Assembly: GCA_016706845.1 (NCBI GenBank)
Contig: JADJIV010000004.1
Location: 1-64,000 of the forward strand
From: PNOJ01 sp016706845
GTDB lineage: Bacteria; Krumholzibacteriota; Krumholzibacteriia; LZORAL124-64-63
DNA length: 64,000 nucleotides
Direction of reading: 5' to 3'
This document shows, piece by piece, positions 18,778-27,629 of the stretch. A model generated the notes under the pieces. The model was given only the letters and a program-made list of their open reading frames with translations. It was not told where the DNA came from and made no database searches. The position numbers were made by a program, and so were the translations under genes. The number at the start of each line of letters is the position of its first letter. Position 1 is the first letter of the stretch.

Positions 18778-18791
18778 TGTGCGGCGGCCGC

Positions 18792-18819
18792 TTGCATCGC
18801 GCCGCGGTTTCGTTAACAT
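18792..18819 (+). promoter_or_regulatory. Promoter of the YkgJ-like/cysteine desulfurase operon
   Basis: TTGCAT, 16-bp spacer, TAACAT, 29 bp before the ATG at 18849. It is back to back with the icmF-like promoter. Confidence 0.5.
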
Positions 18820-18848
18820 CGGGGGACACCCGCGTCCCGGAGGATCCC

Positions 18849-19418
18849 ATGGCCGTCCGTCCCCCAGCCCCGAAGAAGCCCGTCTTCAAGGTCAGCAGCT
18901 GCGAGTGCGCGGACTGCCGGGCCGCCTGCCTCAACTCGCCCGGGTGGTTCCAGCCGGCCGAGGTGCCCCGGCTGGCCAAGCATCTCGGCCTGACGGTCGA
19001 GGAGACCTTCCGCCGGTACCTGGCCGTGGGCGTCACGCACACGACCGACGGCTCGCCGCGCCACGGCGTGATGCCGCACAAGCTGCGGGACCACAAGAAG
19101 CCGGGCAGCGTCTGGACCCTGCAGGAGCTGGCCGATCCCGGGCGCTGCATCTTCTTCGACCACGGCAAGTGCACGATCTACGGAGTGCGGCCCTACGAGT
19201 GCGCCCGCATGATCCACGGACGCGAGAACGAGGCCGTCAAGCTGCGCCGCACGATCGTCAAGAACTGGACCGCCGAGGCCCTGGCCCTTTTCGCCAGACT
19301 GACGAAGACCAAGCTGACCGGCGCGCCGCCGCCGCTGGGCTCGCGCCGACCCGGGACCGCGCCCGCGCGCGCGTCCGGCGGGAAGAAGCCGCCGGCGAAG
19401 CCGAAGGGCTCGTCGTGA
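18849..19418 (+). CDS. YkgJ-type CxxxCxxC metal-binding protein
   Basis: 189 residues; the start follows GGAGG. Cysteines cluster as in the YkgJ/Fe-S or Zn chelating family: SSCECADCRAACLNSPGWF near the N-terminus, then GRCIFFDHGKCTIYGVRPYE and CARMIHG. The C-terminal 40 residues are basic and low-complexity (rich in Ala, Pro, Lys). Function in the family is poorly defined; an iron-sulfur or zinc site is likely. The stop overlaps the GTG of a cysteine desulfurase gene (GTGA), which suggests a shared role in sulfur or cluster delivery. Confidence 0.85.
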   Translation: MAVRPPAPKKPVFKVSSCECADCRAACLNSPGWFQPAEVPRLAKHLGLTVEETFRRYLAVGVTHTTDGSPRHGVMPHKLRDHKKPGSVWTLQELADPGRCIFFDHGKCTIYGVRPYECARMIHGRENEAVKLRRTIVKNWTAEALALFARLTKTKLTGAPPPLGSRRPGTAPARASGGKKPPAKPKGSS

Positions 19419-20560
19419 CCTCGGTCCGGCCGATCTACCTGGACGCCAACGCCACGACGCCGCTGGACCCCCGCGTCGCGGCGGTCATGCGCGACGCCCT
19501 GGATCTGTTCGGCAACCCCAGCAGCGGCCACGCCTACGGGCGCGAGGCCCGCGCGGCCCTCGACCAGGCGCGCGCCCGGGTGGCGGCGCTGCTCGGCTGT
19601 TCCCCCGCCGAGATCGTGTTCACCAGCGGCGGCACCGAAGCCAACAACCACGCCCTGAAGGGCGCGGCCTGGGCGCGCGCCGACCGCGGGCGGCACCTGG
19701 TGATCTCGGCGGTGGAGCACCCCGCCGTGCGGGGCCCGGCGGCCTGGCTCGCGGCGCGGGGCTGGGAGACGACGACGGTCCCGGTGGACCGCGACGGCCG
19801 GGTCGACCCCGCGGACGTGGCGCGCGCCGTGCGCCCGGACACCGCCCTGGTCTCGGTCATGCACGCCAACAACGAGGTGGGCACGCTGCAGCCGATCGCG
19901 GAGATCGCCGGGATCGCCCGCGCGGCCGGGGCCCTGATGCACACCGACGCCGCCCAGTCCGCGGGCAAGGTCGCGGTGCGGGTCGGCGAGCTGGGCATCG
20001 ACCTGCTGTCCCTGGCCGGGCACAAGCTGTACGGCCCGAAGGGCGTCGGCGCGCTCTACGTGCGCGGCGGCGTGGCGATCGAGAACCTGAGCCACGGCGC
20101 CGGCCACGAGGCGGGCCGCCGCCCGGGCACCGAAAGCGTCCTGCTGGCCGCGGGCCTGGGCGAGGCGGCGCGGATCGCGGCCGCGGAGCTGGGCGAGGAA
20201 CTGCCGCGCCTGACCCGGCTGCGCGACCGCCTCGAAGCCGCCCTCGGCGCCGGCTGCCCCGACGCCGTGGTCCACGCCCGCCGGGCCGAGCGCCTGCCCA
20301 ACACCCTGAGCATCGGCTTCCCCGGCGCGCGCGCCGACCGGCTCCTGGCCCGGCTGGAGGGCGTGGCCTGCTCCGCGGGCGCGGCCTGCCACGCCGGCGG
20401 CACGGAAGTGTCGGCCGTGCTCGCGGCCATGGACGCGCCGCGCGAGGCCGCCCTCGGCACCCTGCGCTTCTCCGTCGGCCGCTTCACCACCCGCGAGGAC
20501 GTCGATGGGGCCGCGCCCCTGATCCTGTCCGCCGTGGCCGCCGTCCGGAGCGGGCGCTGA
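19415..20560 (+). CDS. Cysteine desulfurase (NifS/IscS-like, class V aminotransferase)
   Basis: 381 residues. PLP-enzyme motifs: YLDANATTPLDPRV at the N-terminus, FGNPSSGHAYGREAR, EIVFTSGGTEANNHALKGA, HTDAAQSAGKV, the PLP lysine in LSLAGHKLYGPKGVGALYVR, and the cysteine-bearing loop GVACSAGAACHAGG. The enzyme releases sulfur from cysteine as an enzyme persulfide. No IscU or NifU scaffold follows; its coupled partner is instead the YkgJ-like protein. The active-site loop reads CSAGAACHAG rather than the usual SSGSACTS, so a dedicated acceptor is possible. Confidence 0.92.
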   Translation: MTSVRPIYLDANATTPLDPRVAAVMRDALDLFGNPSSGHAYGREARAALDQARARVAALLGCSPAEIVFTSGGTEANNHALKGAAWARADRGRHLVISAVEHPAVRGPAAWLAARGWETTTVPVDRDGRVDPADVARAVRPDTALVSVMHANNEVGTLQPIAEIAGIARAAGALMHTDAAQSAGKVAVRVGELGIDLLSLAGHKLYGPKGVGALYVRGGVAIENLSHGAGHEAGRRPGTESVLLAAGLGEAARIAAAELGEELPRLTRLRDRLEAALGAGCPDAVVHARRAERLPNTLSIGFPGARADRLLARLEGVACSAGAACHAGGTEVSAVLAAMDAPREAALGTLRFSVGRFTTREDVDGAAPLILSAVAAVRSGR

Positions 20561-20581
20561 GCGGCCGCCCCGTTTTTTTTT
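20552..20581 (+). terminator. Terminator after the cysteine desulfurase gene
   Basis: A short stem GGGCG / CGCCC with a 9-base loop is followed by a run of nine T (20573-20581). The T-run is convincing; the stem is short and overlaps the last codons. Confidence 0.55.
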
Positions 20582-20661
20582 CCGGCGCGCGTCAACTTTT
20601 TCCGGTCTCCTGCGTGTCAAAGGTTCCGTATCCGCACGCCATGTGATCCGGGAGAACGACG

Positions 20662-23352
20662 ATGCCCCGACCGACACGGATCCCGCCCGCCGTCCGCCTG
20701 TCCCTGCTGCTGGTGGCCTCGCTCCTGGGCCTGGCGCTGGCCGTCTCGCGGGCGCGCGCGCAGGGCGGCCCGCCCGGGGGACCGGGGCGCGTCGAGGCCC
20801 GGCGGCTCGACGAGACCGTCAGCGTCGACGGGGTGCTGGACGAGGCGGCGTGGCGGGGGCCGACGGCCCACCCCCTGATCCAGAACGAGCCCGACAACGG
20901 GGCCCCGCCGCGCCAGCCCACCGACTGGTGGGTGGCCTACGACGACGAGGCGCTGTACGTGGCGGCGCGTCTGCACGAGAGCAGCCCCGACTCGATCCGC
21001 ACGAGCCTCGGGCGCCGCGACAGCTGGCCGGAATCGGACTGGGTGTTCCTCAACCTCGACACCTACAACGACGACCGCAGCGGCTTCACCTTCTCCGTGA
21101 ACCCGTCCGGCGTCGTGGGCGACGGCCAGCTCTTCAACGACGGCGCCAGCGACAACACCTGGGACGGCGTCTGGGACTGCGGCACGCGGACCGACGCGGG
21201 CGGCTGGAATCTCGAAATCCGCATCCCGTTCTCGCAGCTGCGTTTCCCCGACGCGCCGCAGCAGGTCTGGGGGATCAACTTCTCGCGCCGCTACTCGCGC
21301 TGCGGCGGCCGCGAGGAACTCTTCCACCGGCCGCGCGAGGAGTCCGGCTACCAGAACCGCTTCCCCGACCTGGTGGGCATCGCCGGCGTGCAGCCGGTGC
21401 GCGAGGTCGAAGCGCTGGTCTACGGCACGACCCGCGGCCGTTTCGAACAGGTCCCCCCCGGCGATCCCTTCCGCTCGTCCCGCGAGGTCGACGCCGACGC
21501 CGGCCTGGACCTGCGCTACCGCCTCACCAACGACCTGGCGGTCTCGGCCACGTTCAATCCCGACTTCGGCCAGGTCGAGGTCGACCCCGCCGTGGTGAAC
21601 CTGTCCGATGCCGAGACCTACTACCCCGAGAAGCGCCCCTTCTTCGTCGAGGACACCGGGGCCTTCCGCTTCGGGCGCGAGGGCACCACCAGCACCTGGA
21701 ACTTCAACTGGGCGGACCCGACGCCGCTGCACAGCCGACGCATCGGCCGCTCCCCGCAGCTGGCGCTCGGCGACCACGATTACGCCGACGTCCCCGGCGC
21801 GGCGACCATCCTGGGCGCGGCGCGCCTCGGCGGCACGATGGGCGGCACGCGGGTGGGGGCGATGAGCGCGCTGACCGCGGGCGAACACGCGCGGCTGTCG
21901 ACCGGCGGCATCGCGGGCGAGCAGCTCGTCGAGCCGCGCACCAGCTACAACGCCCTGCGCCTGCAGCGCACCGCCGACGGCGGCCGGCGCGGCCTGGGCC
22001 TGATGGCCACCGGCGTGCTGCGCGGCCTCGGCGACCCCGCGGCCCGCGACCAGCTCGTCGCGCGGGCGTGGACGCTGGGCCTGGACGGCTGGACGCGCCT
22101 GGACGCCGGCGGCACCTGGGCGCTGCGCGGCTACCTGATGGGGTCGCGCCTCGACGGCTCGGCGCCGGCGCTGGACCTGGTCCAGCGCTCGTCGCGGCGC
22201 TACTACCAGCGGCCGGACGCGGACTACCTCGGCTACGATCCCACGCGCACCGCCCTGGAGGGCTGGATGGGCCGCGCCCTGCTCAACAAGGAGAAGGGGG
22301 CCGTCACGCTGAACGCCTCGGTCGGCGCGGTTTCCCCCGGCTTCGAGATCAACGACCTGGGCTGGCTGTCCAGGTCCGACCGCGTCAACACGCACCTGGC
22401 GGCGGGCTACCGCTGGACCGAGCCGACGCGCCTGTTCCGCAACCGCTCGGCGACATTGGCCGGCTACCGCACCTGGGATTTCGGCGGCCGGCCCGAGGAC
22501 GTGGGAGTCGGCGTCTTCGCGGGCTGCACCTTCGCCAACTACTGGGGCGTCGACGGGCAGGTCTTCGCCTCTCCGGACCGCTACTCGAACGGCTACACGC
22601 GCGGCGGCCCGCGCATGGTCGTGCCGACCTTCGCCAGCGCCGACATCTCGTGCTACACCGACTCGCGCCGCGCCGTGACCGCCAGCCTCGGCGGCGGCTA
22701 CGGCGAGGTCACCGACAGCAGCGTCTACTGGAACCTGTGGACCGAGATCGCCGCGCGGCCCACCGAAGCGCTGCGGCTGACGTTCTCCCCGTCGTACATC
22801 GTCACCCACGAGGCGACGCAGTGGGTGGCGCGCGAGCCCGACCCGCTGATGGCCGCCACCTACGGCACGCGCTACGTCTTCGCCTGGATGGACATGCAGC
22901 AGCTCACCCTGACCACGCGCGTGGACTGGACCTTCACGCCCGACCTGACGCTGCAGACCTACGTGCAGCCCCTGTTCGCCGTCGGCCGCTACCAGGGCCT
23001 GAAGGAGTTCCAGCGCCCCAGCACCTACGACTTCGCCGTCTACGGCCGCGACGGCGGCTCCACGCTGGCGCGCGGCGACGACGGCTCCTACCTCGTGGAC
23101 CCCGACGGCGACGGGCCGGCCGCCGCCTTCGCGGTCGCGGACCCGGACTTCAACCTCAAGTCGCTGCAGGTGAACCTCGTGCTGCGCTGGGAGTACGACC
23201 CGGGCTCCACGTTCTACCTGGCCTGGACCCAGGGCCGCGCGAACTTCGACGACCCCGGCAACCTGGACCTGCGCCGCGACGTGCGCTCGCTGCTGGAGTC
23301 CCCGGGCGACGACATCGTGATGGTCAAGGTCACGCGGCGCTTCGGCCTCTAG
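20662..23352 (+). CDS. DUF5916 outer-membrane protein with CBM9-like domain
   Basis: 896 residues. Signal peptide of about 34 residues (LLLVASLLGLALAVSRARAQ). Residues about 45-230 form a CBM9-like sandwich (VSVDGVLDEAAW, WWVAYDDEALYVAARLHES, WNLEIRIPFSQLRF, WGINFSRRY). The remainder is DUF5916 (TFNPDFGQVEVDPAVVNLS, ETYYPEKRPFFVEDTGAFRF) and ends in regularly alternating barrel strands and RRFGL, a typical barrel terminus. Family members are common in Bacteroidetes and Gemmatimonadetes as presumed outer-membrane beta-barrels of unknown substrate. GGGAGA precedes the ATG. Single-gene unit. Confidence 0.88.
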   Translation: MPRPTRIPPAVRLSLLLVASLLGLALAVSRARAQGGPPGGPGRVEARRLDETVSVDGVLDEAAWRGPTAHPLIQNEPDNGAPPRQPTDWWVAYDDEALYVAARLHESSPDSIRTSLGRRDSWPESDWVFLNLDTYNDDRSGFTFSVNPSGVVGDGQLFNDGASDNTWDGVWDCGTRTDAGGWNLEIRIPFSQLRFPDAPQQVWGINFSRRYSRCGGREELFHRPREESGYQNRFPDLVGIAGVQPVREVEALVYGTTRGRFEQVPPGDPFRSSREVDADAGLDLRYRLTNDLAVSATFNPDFGQVEVDPAVVNLSDAETYYPEKRPFFVEDTGAFRFGREGTTSTWNFNWADPTPLHSRRIGRSPQLALGDHDYADVPGAATILGAARLGGTMGGTRVGAMSALTAGEHARLSTGGIAGEQLVEPRTSYNALRLQRTADGGRRGLGLMATGVLRGLGDPAARDQLVARAWTLGLDGWTRLDAGGTWALRGYLMGSRLDGSAPALDLVQRSSRRYYQRPDADYLGYDPTRTALEGWMGRALLNKEKGAVTLNASVGAVSPGFEINDLGWLSRSDRVNTHLAAGYRWTEPTRLFRNRSATLAGYRTWDFGGRPEDVGVGVFAGCTFANYWGVDGQVFASPDRYSNGYTRGGPRMVVPTFASADISCYTDSRRAVTASLGGGYGEVTDSSVYWNLWTEIAARPTEALRLTFSPSYIVTHEATQWVAREPDPLMAATYGTRYVFAWMDMQQLTLTTRVDWTFTPDLTLQTYVQPLFAVGRYQGLKEFQRPSTYDFAVYGRDGGSTLARGDDGSYLVDPDGDGPAAAFAVADPDFNLKSLQVNLVLRWEYDPGSTFYLAWTQGRANFDDPGNLDLRRDVRSLLESPGDDIVMVKVTRRFGL

Positions 23353-23406
23353 CCCGGCCCCCAGACTCCGCTGGCGCGGCCGCGGCGCGGCGCGTACGAT
23401 GCGGCC

Positions 23407-24405
23407 ATGACACGCGCGACGGCATTCACCGCGGCGGCCGGCGTCCGCACGCCCCTGATCTGCGGGCCGATGTTCCCCTGCAGCAACCCCGAGCTGGTGG
23501 CCGCCGTCTCGGCGGCCGGCGGCCTCGGCGTGGTGCAGCCGATGTCGCTGACGTCGGTGCACGGCTGGGATTTCCGGGACGGCCTGCGCCGGATCCGCGA
23601 GCTGTCGGGCGGCGCCCCGGTCGGTCTGAACATCCTGCTGGAACACGGTTTCCGGCGCTACCAGCGGCAGCTGGACGCGTGGATCGACATCGCGCTGGAA
23701 CAGGACGTGCGCTTCTTCCTGACCGCCCTGGGCCACCCGCGCCCGATCGTGGAGCGCATCCACGCCGCGGGCGGCCTCGTCTACCACGACGTGACGGGCC
23801 GGGGCTTCGCCGCCAAGGCCGTGGACGCCGGCGTCGACGGGCTGATCTGCGTCAACGACCGCGCCGGCGGGCACGCGGGACGCCGATCGCGGGAGCGCCT
23901 GTTCGCGGAGCTGTCGGGATACGGGCTGCCTCTGGTCTGCGCCGGCGGCGTCGGCACGCCCGCGGAGTTCCGCGCGGCCCTGGACCTGGGCTACGCCGCG
24001 GTGCAGTGCGGCACGCGCTTCATCGCCGCCGACGAGTGCACGGCCCACGCCGACTACAAGGCGGCCATCCTGGCCGCCCGCGCCGCGGACATCGTGCTGA
24101 CCGAGAAGCTCACCGGCGTGCCGGTGTCGGTGATCCGCACCCCGACGATCGACCGGCTCGGCCTGGAGGCCGGCGGCCTCGCCAAGCGCCTGCTGCGCCA
24201 CCCCCGCACCAAGAAGTGGATGCGCGCCTGGTACCTGGGCCGCTCGCTGCGCCGGCTGCCCGCGGCCGCGCGCGAGGGCGGCGCCTACCGCGACCTGTGG
24301 CAGGCGGGCCGCAGCGTCGAAGGGATCGACGCGGTGCTGCCGGCGGGAGAGATCGTGCGCCGCTTCGCGGCGGCGCTGGACGATGGGCGTCCGGGGGCGA
24401 CGTGA
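23407..24405 (+). CDS. Nitronate monooxygenase-family flavoprotein (2-nitropropane dioxygenase-like)
   Basis: 332 residues. TIM-barrel flavoprotein pattern: RTPLICGPMFPCSNPELVAA, GGLGVVQPMSL, PVGLNILLEHG, VDGLICVNDRAGGHAG, PLVCAGGVGTPAEFRAALDL, and FMN phosphate-binding GYAAVQCGTRFIAADE. The ADRAGGHAG-like region contains the histidine normally used as catalytic base in nitronate monooxygenases. It could instead be an enoyl-ACP reductase (FabK)-like enzyme, but the length and C-terminus fit the former. The stop overlaps the start of the next gene. Confidence 0.85.
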   Translation: MTRATAFTAAAGVRTPLICGPMFPCSNPELVAAVSAAGGLGVVQPMSLTSVHGWDFRDGLRRIRELSGGAPVGLNILLEHGFRRYQRQLDAWIDIALEQDVRFFLTALGHPRPIVERIHAAGGLVYHDVTGRGFAAKAVDAGVDGLICVNDRAGGHAGRRSRERLFAELSGYGLPLVCAGGVGTPAEFRAALDLGYAAVQCGTRFIAADECTAHADYKAAILAARAADIVLTEKLTGVPVSVIRTPTIDRLGLEAGGLAKRLLRHPRTKKWMRAWYLGRSLRRLPAAAREGGAYRDLWQAGRSVEGIDAVLPAGEIVRRFAAALDDGRPGAT

Positions 24406-24800
24406 AGATCTTCTGTTCCTACTGCAGCGCCGCGAAGCGTGAGGACGACGGCCTGCTGCCCGCCGTCGAGCGCTACCTCAGCGAGCGTCTGCGCGTCCTG
24501 TGGCTGCGGGGCCGCGCGCAGGGCACGCCCCTGTTCATCCTGTCGGGTGAGTTCGGCCTGCTCGGCGCCGAGGAGCCCATCCCCTGGTACGACCACCTGC
24601 TGTCGCCCGGGGAGGCCGCGCCCCTGGCCACCGGCGTGGCGGCGCGCCTGCGCGAGCTGGGGGTCGAGCGCGTGGAGTACCACACGGCGCCCCTGGCGGC
24701 GACGCCCGCGGTGCGCCCCTACTTCAAGGCGATCAGCGCGGCCTGCGCGGCGGCCGGCGCCGCCCTGGACCTCATGATCCTACCCGGCGACCTGCCCTGA
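24402..24800 (+). CDS. Small protein resembling the DUF6884/YaaA-like group
   Basis: 132 residues; GTG start overlaps the previous stop (GTGA). The N-terminus MKIFCSYCSAAKRED and the central LFILSGEFGLLGAEEPIPWY resemble the S-A-K and S-x-x-FGLL blocks of DUF6884-like proteins. No function can be assigned. The last 21 bases overlap the 3' end of the convergent pgeF-like gene, so both stops are tightly packed. Confidence 0.65.
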   Translation: MKIFCSYCSAAKREDDGLLPAVERYLSERLRVLWLRGRAQGTPLFILSGEFGLLGAEEPIPWYDHLLSPGEAAPLATGVAARLRELGVERVEYHTAPLAATPAVRPYFKAISAACAAAGAALDLMILPGDLP

Positions 24801-25562
24801 ACGCACGGCTCCGACCACCGCCGCGTAGCGGCCCGCCGCCGCACCCTCCCGCCGGTAGCTGAAGAAGAGATCGTTGCGGCAGAGCGAGCACAGCCCGGCC
24901 GTGATGATCGCCCCGTCGCGCAGGCCGGCCTCGCGCAGCTGGGCGCGGTTGGCGGCCCACAGGTCGAAGTGCAGGGCGCCCTCGCGCTCGCGGAAGAAGG
25001 CGGCGGCGCCGGGGCCCAGATCCTTCAGGGCGCGGTCGCGCACCTCCTCGCCCACCTCGTAGCAGCAGGGGCCGGCCGAGGGCGCGATCCCGGCGCGCAG
25101 TCGCGACGGATCGGCGCCGGCCTGCGCGAGTTCGGCGACCAGCCGCGCCGTGATGCCCTGGACCGTCGAGCGCCAGGAGGCGTGGGCCACGCCCCAGATC
25201 CCTGCGCCGTCGGGCCGCTCCCCGGCCACCAGCACCAGGGGGCAATCGGCGCTGCGGGCCATGACGCCCAGGCCGGGACGGTCGGTCCACAGGGCGTCGC
25301 CGGGGCCCGCGTAGCCGGGGGCGTCGGCGTGCAGCACGGCGTCGCCGTGGACCTGGAACGCCCAGGCGGCGCCGTCGAGGCCCAGCGCGACGGCCAGCGC
25401 CCCGGCCGCCGCGGCGTGCGCGGGGTGGTGGGAGGGCTCGTCGCCGAGGTCGGGCCCGTCGCGCGTGGTCACGGCGTGCACCAGACCGGGCGCGGCGAGA
25501 TGGGGGAAGACGCCGCGTCGGCGGCCCTGGCCGTCGTCGGCCAGCACGAAGCCGCCGCTCAC
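24780..25562 (-). CDS. pgeF: Peptidoglycan editing factor / multicopper-fold laccase-domain protein (PgeF, YfiH)
   Basis: 260 residues; GTG start overlapping the MurC-like stop (GTGA). Family motifs: AFQVHGDAVLHAD (first His), MARSADCPLVLVAGERPDG (Cys), GVAHASWRSTVQGITARLV (second His, normally HAGWRG), and the C-terminal GLCSLCRNDLFFSYRREG. The His-Cys-His zinc site is intact. YfiH/PgeF proteins have been tied to removal of mis-inserted L-serine from UDP-MurNAc and also act on purine nucleosides. Coupling to a MurC-type ligase supports the cell-wall role. Confidence 0.9.
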   Translation of the reverse strand: MSGGFVLADDGQGRRRGVFPHLAAPGLVHAVTTRDGPDLGDEPSHHPAHAAAAGALAVALGLDGAAWAFQVHGDAVLHADAPGYAGPGDALWTDRPGLGVMARSADCPLVLVAGERPDGAGIWGVAHASWRSTVQGITARLVAELAQAGADPSRLRAGIAPSAGPCCYEVGEEVRDRALKDLGPGAAAFFREREGALHFDLWAANRAQLREAGLRDGAIITAGLCSLCRNDLFFSYRREGAAAGRYAAVVGAVRSGQVAG

Positions 25563-26956
25563 GCCTCCCCTCCCGGCGCGGCGGCCACCGCGGCCAGGAC
25601 GTCGCGCGCCAGATCGGTGAGCGAGGGGTCGCGCGCGCCCATCACCAGCACCAGGTCGCCCGCGCGGGCTTCGGCGGCGATCAGCCGCGGCAGGTCGGCG
25701 CGGTCGGGCGCGAAGCGGACGTCGCGCCCGGCGGCCCGGACCTCGCGCACGATGTCGCGCGAGGAGATGTCGCGGGTCACGGTGCCGCCGGCGAAGAAGA
25801 TCTCCGGCAGCCAGAGCACGTCGTCGGGCGCGAGGGCGCCGGCGAAGGCGGCGACGAGGTCGTCGCGCAGGAAGCGCGTGGGGCCGAAGCCGTGGGGCTG
25901 GAAGACGGCGAGGACCCGGCCGCCGCGCAGGCGGCCCGCGGCCAGCGCCGCGCGCAGCTTGTCCGGGTTGTGGGCGAAGTCGTCGACGACCGTCACGCCG
26001 CGCGCGGCGCCCAGGGTCCGGAAGCGGCGGGCCACGCCGCGGAAGTCCCGCAGCGCGTCGGCGATCCGCGGCAGGGAGGCCCCGGCCGCGGCGGCCGCGG
26101 CGGTCGCCGCCAGCGCGTTGAGCACGTCGTGGCGGCCGGGCGTCGGCAGCGCGAACTCCGTGCCGCCGACGCGGAAGCGCGAGCCGTCGGAACGCAGTTC
26201 GACCGCCTCGGCCCTGAACTCCGCGCCCGCCCCGAACCCGAAGCGCGCATCGGGCCGGAACTCGTCGAGATTCGCGTCCTCGCCGCAGATCAGGGGGCCC
26301 GCCACGCGCTCGCGGAAGGTGCGGAACATCGCCGCCACCTCGGCGGTCTCCTTGTGGTCGCGCTGCAGGTTGAGCACCACGCCGCACCAGGGCTCGTAAC
26401 GCACCAGGCTGCCGTCGCTCTCGTCGGCCTCCACGACCAGCAGATCGCCCCGCGGATCCGCCCAGGCGTTGCCGGGGACGCCGCGCTCCTCCAGCTCGAC
26501 CAGGGCGCCGCCGGTGATCACCGACGGCTGCAGCCCGGCGCCGCGCAGGGCGGCGAAGGTCATGGCCACGACCGTCGACTTGCCGCTCGTCCCGGTCACG
26601 GCGATCGTGCGCCGCGCCTTCACGAAGCGGGCCAGCAGCTCGCTGCGGTGCAGCAGCGGCACCCCGCGCTCGCGGGCGACCCGGATGTCTGGGTTGTCCT
26701 GCTCCACGGCGGTCGAGACCACGACCTCGTCGCAGCCGGATGCTGCACCGGTGCCGTCCTGGGGCAGGATCGCGATCCCGGCCGCGGCCAGCGCGGCGCG
26801 CAGGCCGGCGTTGCTCCCGCCATCGAAGGAGCGGTCGCTGCCGCTGACGCGGCCGCCGCAGGCGGCGTGGTAAAGGGCCAGCGCGGACATGCCGCTGCCG
26901 CCGACCCCGACGAAGTGGTAGGCGGCCGGGCGCTCAGACGATGACAACGGGATCAC
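25559..26956 (-). CDS. MurC/Mpl-family Mur ligase, divergent
   Basis: 465 residues. Rossmann start YHFVGVGGSGMSALALYHAA, then the ATP loop TGTSGKSTVV at about 121-130 (MurC normally GTHGKTTT), the ligase acid motif VVEADESDGSLVRY, then VVDDFAHNPDKLRAAL and VFQPHGFGPTRFLRDDLVAA. UDP-N-acetylmuramate:alanine ligase is the closest function, but replacement of HGKT by SGKS and DDYGHHP by DDFAHNP marks a divergent subgroup, so Mpl or another murein ligase remains possible. It starts at GTG 26956, or TTG 26947 after GAGGG, overlapping the L,D-transpeptidase gene. It is coupled to pgeF. Confidence 0.8.
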   Translation of the reverse strand: MIPLSSSERPAAYHFVGVGGSGMSALALYHAACGGRVSGSDRSFDGGSNAGLRAALAAAGIAILPQDGTGAASGCDEVVVSTAVEQDNPDIRVARERGVPLLHRSELLARFVKARRTIAVTGTSGKSTVVAMTFAALRGAGLQPSVITGGALVELEERGVPGNAWADPRGDLLVVEADESDGSLVRYEPWCGVVLNLQRDHKETAEVAAMFRTFRERVAGPLICGEDANLDEFRPDARFGFGAGAEFRAEAVELRSDGSRFRVGGTEFALPTPGRHDVLNALAATAAAAAAGASLPRIADALRDFRGVARRFRTLGAARGVTVVDDFAHNPDKLRAALAAGRLRGGRVLAVFQPHGFGPTRFLRDDLVAAFAGALAPDDVLWLPEIFFAGGTVTRDISSRDIVREVRAAGRDVRFAPDRADLPRLIAAEARAGDLVLVMGARDPSLTDLARDVLAAVAAAPGGEA

Positions 26957-27458
26957 CCTCGTCGACGCGCTCGAACAGGTTGAGCACGTCGGTGTTGCTC
27001 ATGCGGATGCAGCCCTGGGAGACGGGTTCGCCGATGCGGTCCTCGTGGTTGGTGCCGTGGATGTAGATGAAGCGGCCCTCCGAGTCGCAGCCGGGGCCGC
27101 GGTTCAGGCCCTCCTCGCAGCCCTGCAGGGTGAGGATGCGGGTCAGGATCAGGTCGTCCCGCGGCGCGGGTTCGCCCGGGCGCCACACGCCCTCGGGCTC
27201 GCGGCTGCTGAACCAGGTCCCGAGCTCCCGCCCCGCGCCGATGCGCCGCGCGATCCGGTGCACGCCCGGCGGGGTGCCGAGGGAGCCTTCGCGCCCGTTG
27301 AGACCGGCGGTGGCCGTCGAAACGCCGTAGACGCGGCTCGCGCGCCCCTCCTCGATCAGCACCAGGCACTGGTCGGCGACGCTCACCAGGAGCCAGCGCT
27401 GCGCCTGGGCGCTGCGGTGCATCTCGCTGTCGATCAAGCCGTTGCCGCAGCGCTGCAT
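26934..27458 (-). CDS. L,D-transpeptidase (YkuD domain)
   Basis: 174 residues made almost entirely of the YkuD domain. The catalytic block IYIHGTNHEDRIGEPVSQGC then IRMSN carries the His and Cys of the family (HGTN...S-x-GCIRM). It would form 3-3 crosslinks or attach proteins to peptidoglycan. Oddly there is no signal peptide; the N-terminus MQRCGNGLIDSEMHRSAQAQ is polar. Either the protein is exported another way or a longer N-terminus is lost. GGGAAGGGG lies about 9 bases before the ATG. First gene of the ldt-murC-pgeF operon. Confidence 0.88.
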   Translation of the reverse strand: MQRCGNGLIDSEMHRSAQAQRWLLVSVADQCLVLIEEGRASRVYGVSTATAGLNGREGSLGTPPGVHRIARRIGAGRELGTWFSSREPEGVWRPGEPAPRDDLILTRILTLQGCEEGLNRGPGCDSEGRFIYIHGTNHEDRIGEPVSQGCIRMSNTDVLNLFERVDEGDPVVIV

Positions 27459-27540
27459 GTCGGCGCCCCTTCCCCGGTGTGTGCTGGCGCCGGGACCCTA
27501 ACACCGCCGCGCCGCGCCGGGCAACGACCGACTGCAACTA

Positions 27541-27578
27541 ACTGTGAATTTGAAAACAGTGCGGCCGATGACCATGAT
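27541..27578 (+). promoter_or_regulatory. Promoter with overlapping inverted repeat upstream of the pta-buk fusion
   Basis: TTGAAA (27550), 17-bp spacer, CATGAT (27573). The -35 lies inside an inverted repeat, ACTGT-N10-ACAGT (27541-27560), which could bind a regulator. Confidence 0.45.
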
Positions 27579-27629
27579 TGGACTCCGGAGCACCCGCTCC
27601 CCACAGATCCCACCGCCCGCGGAGGAGCC

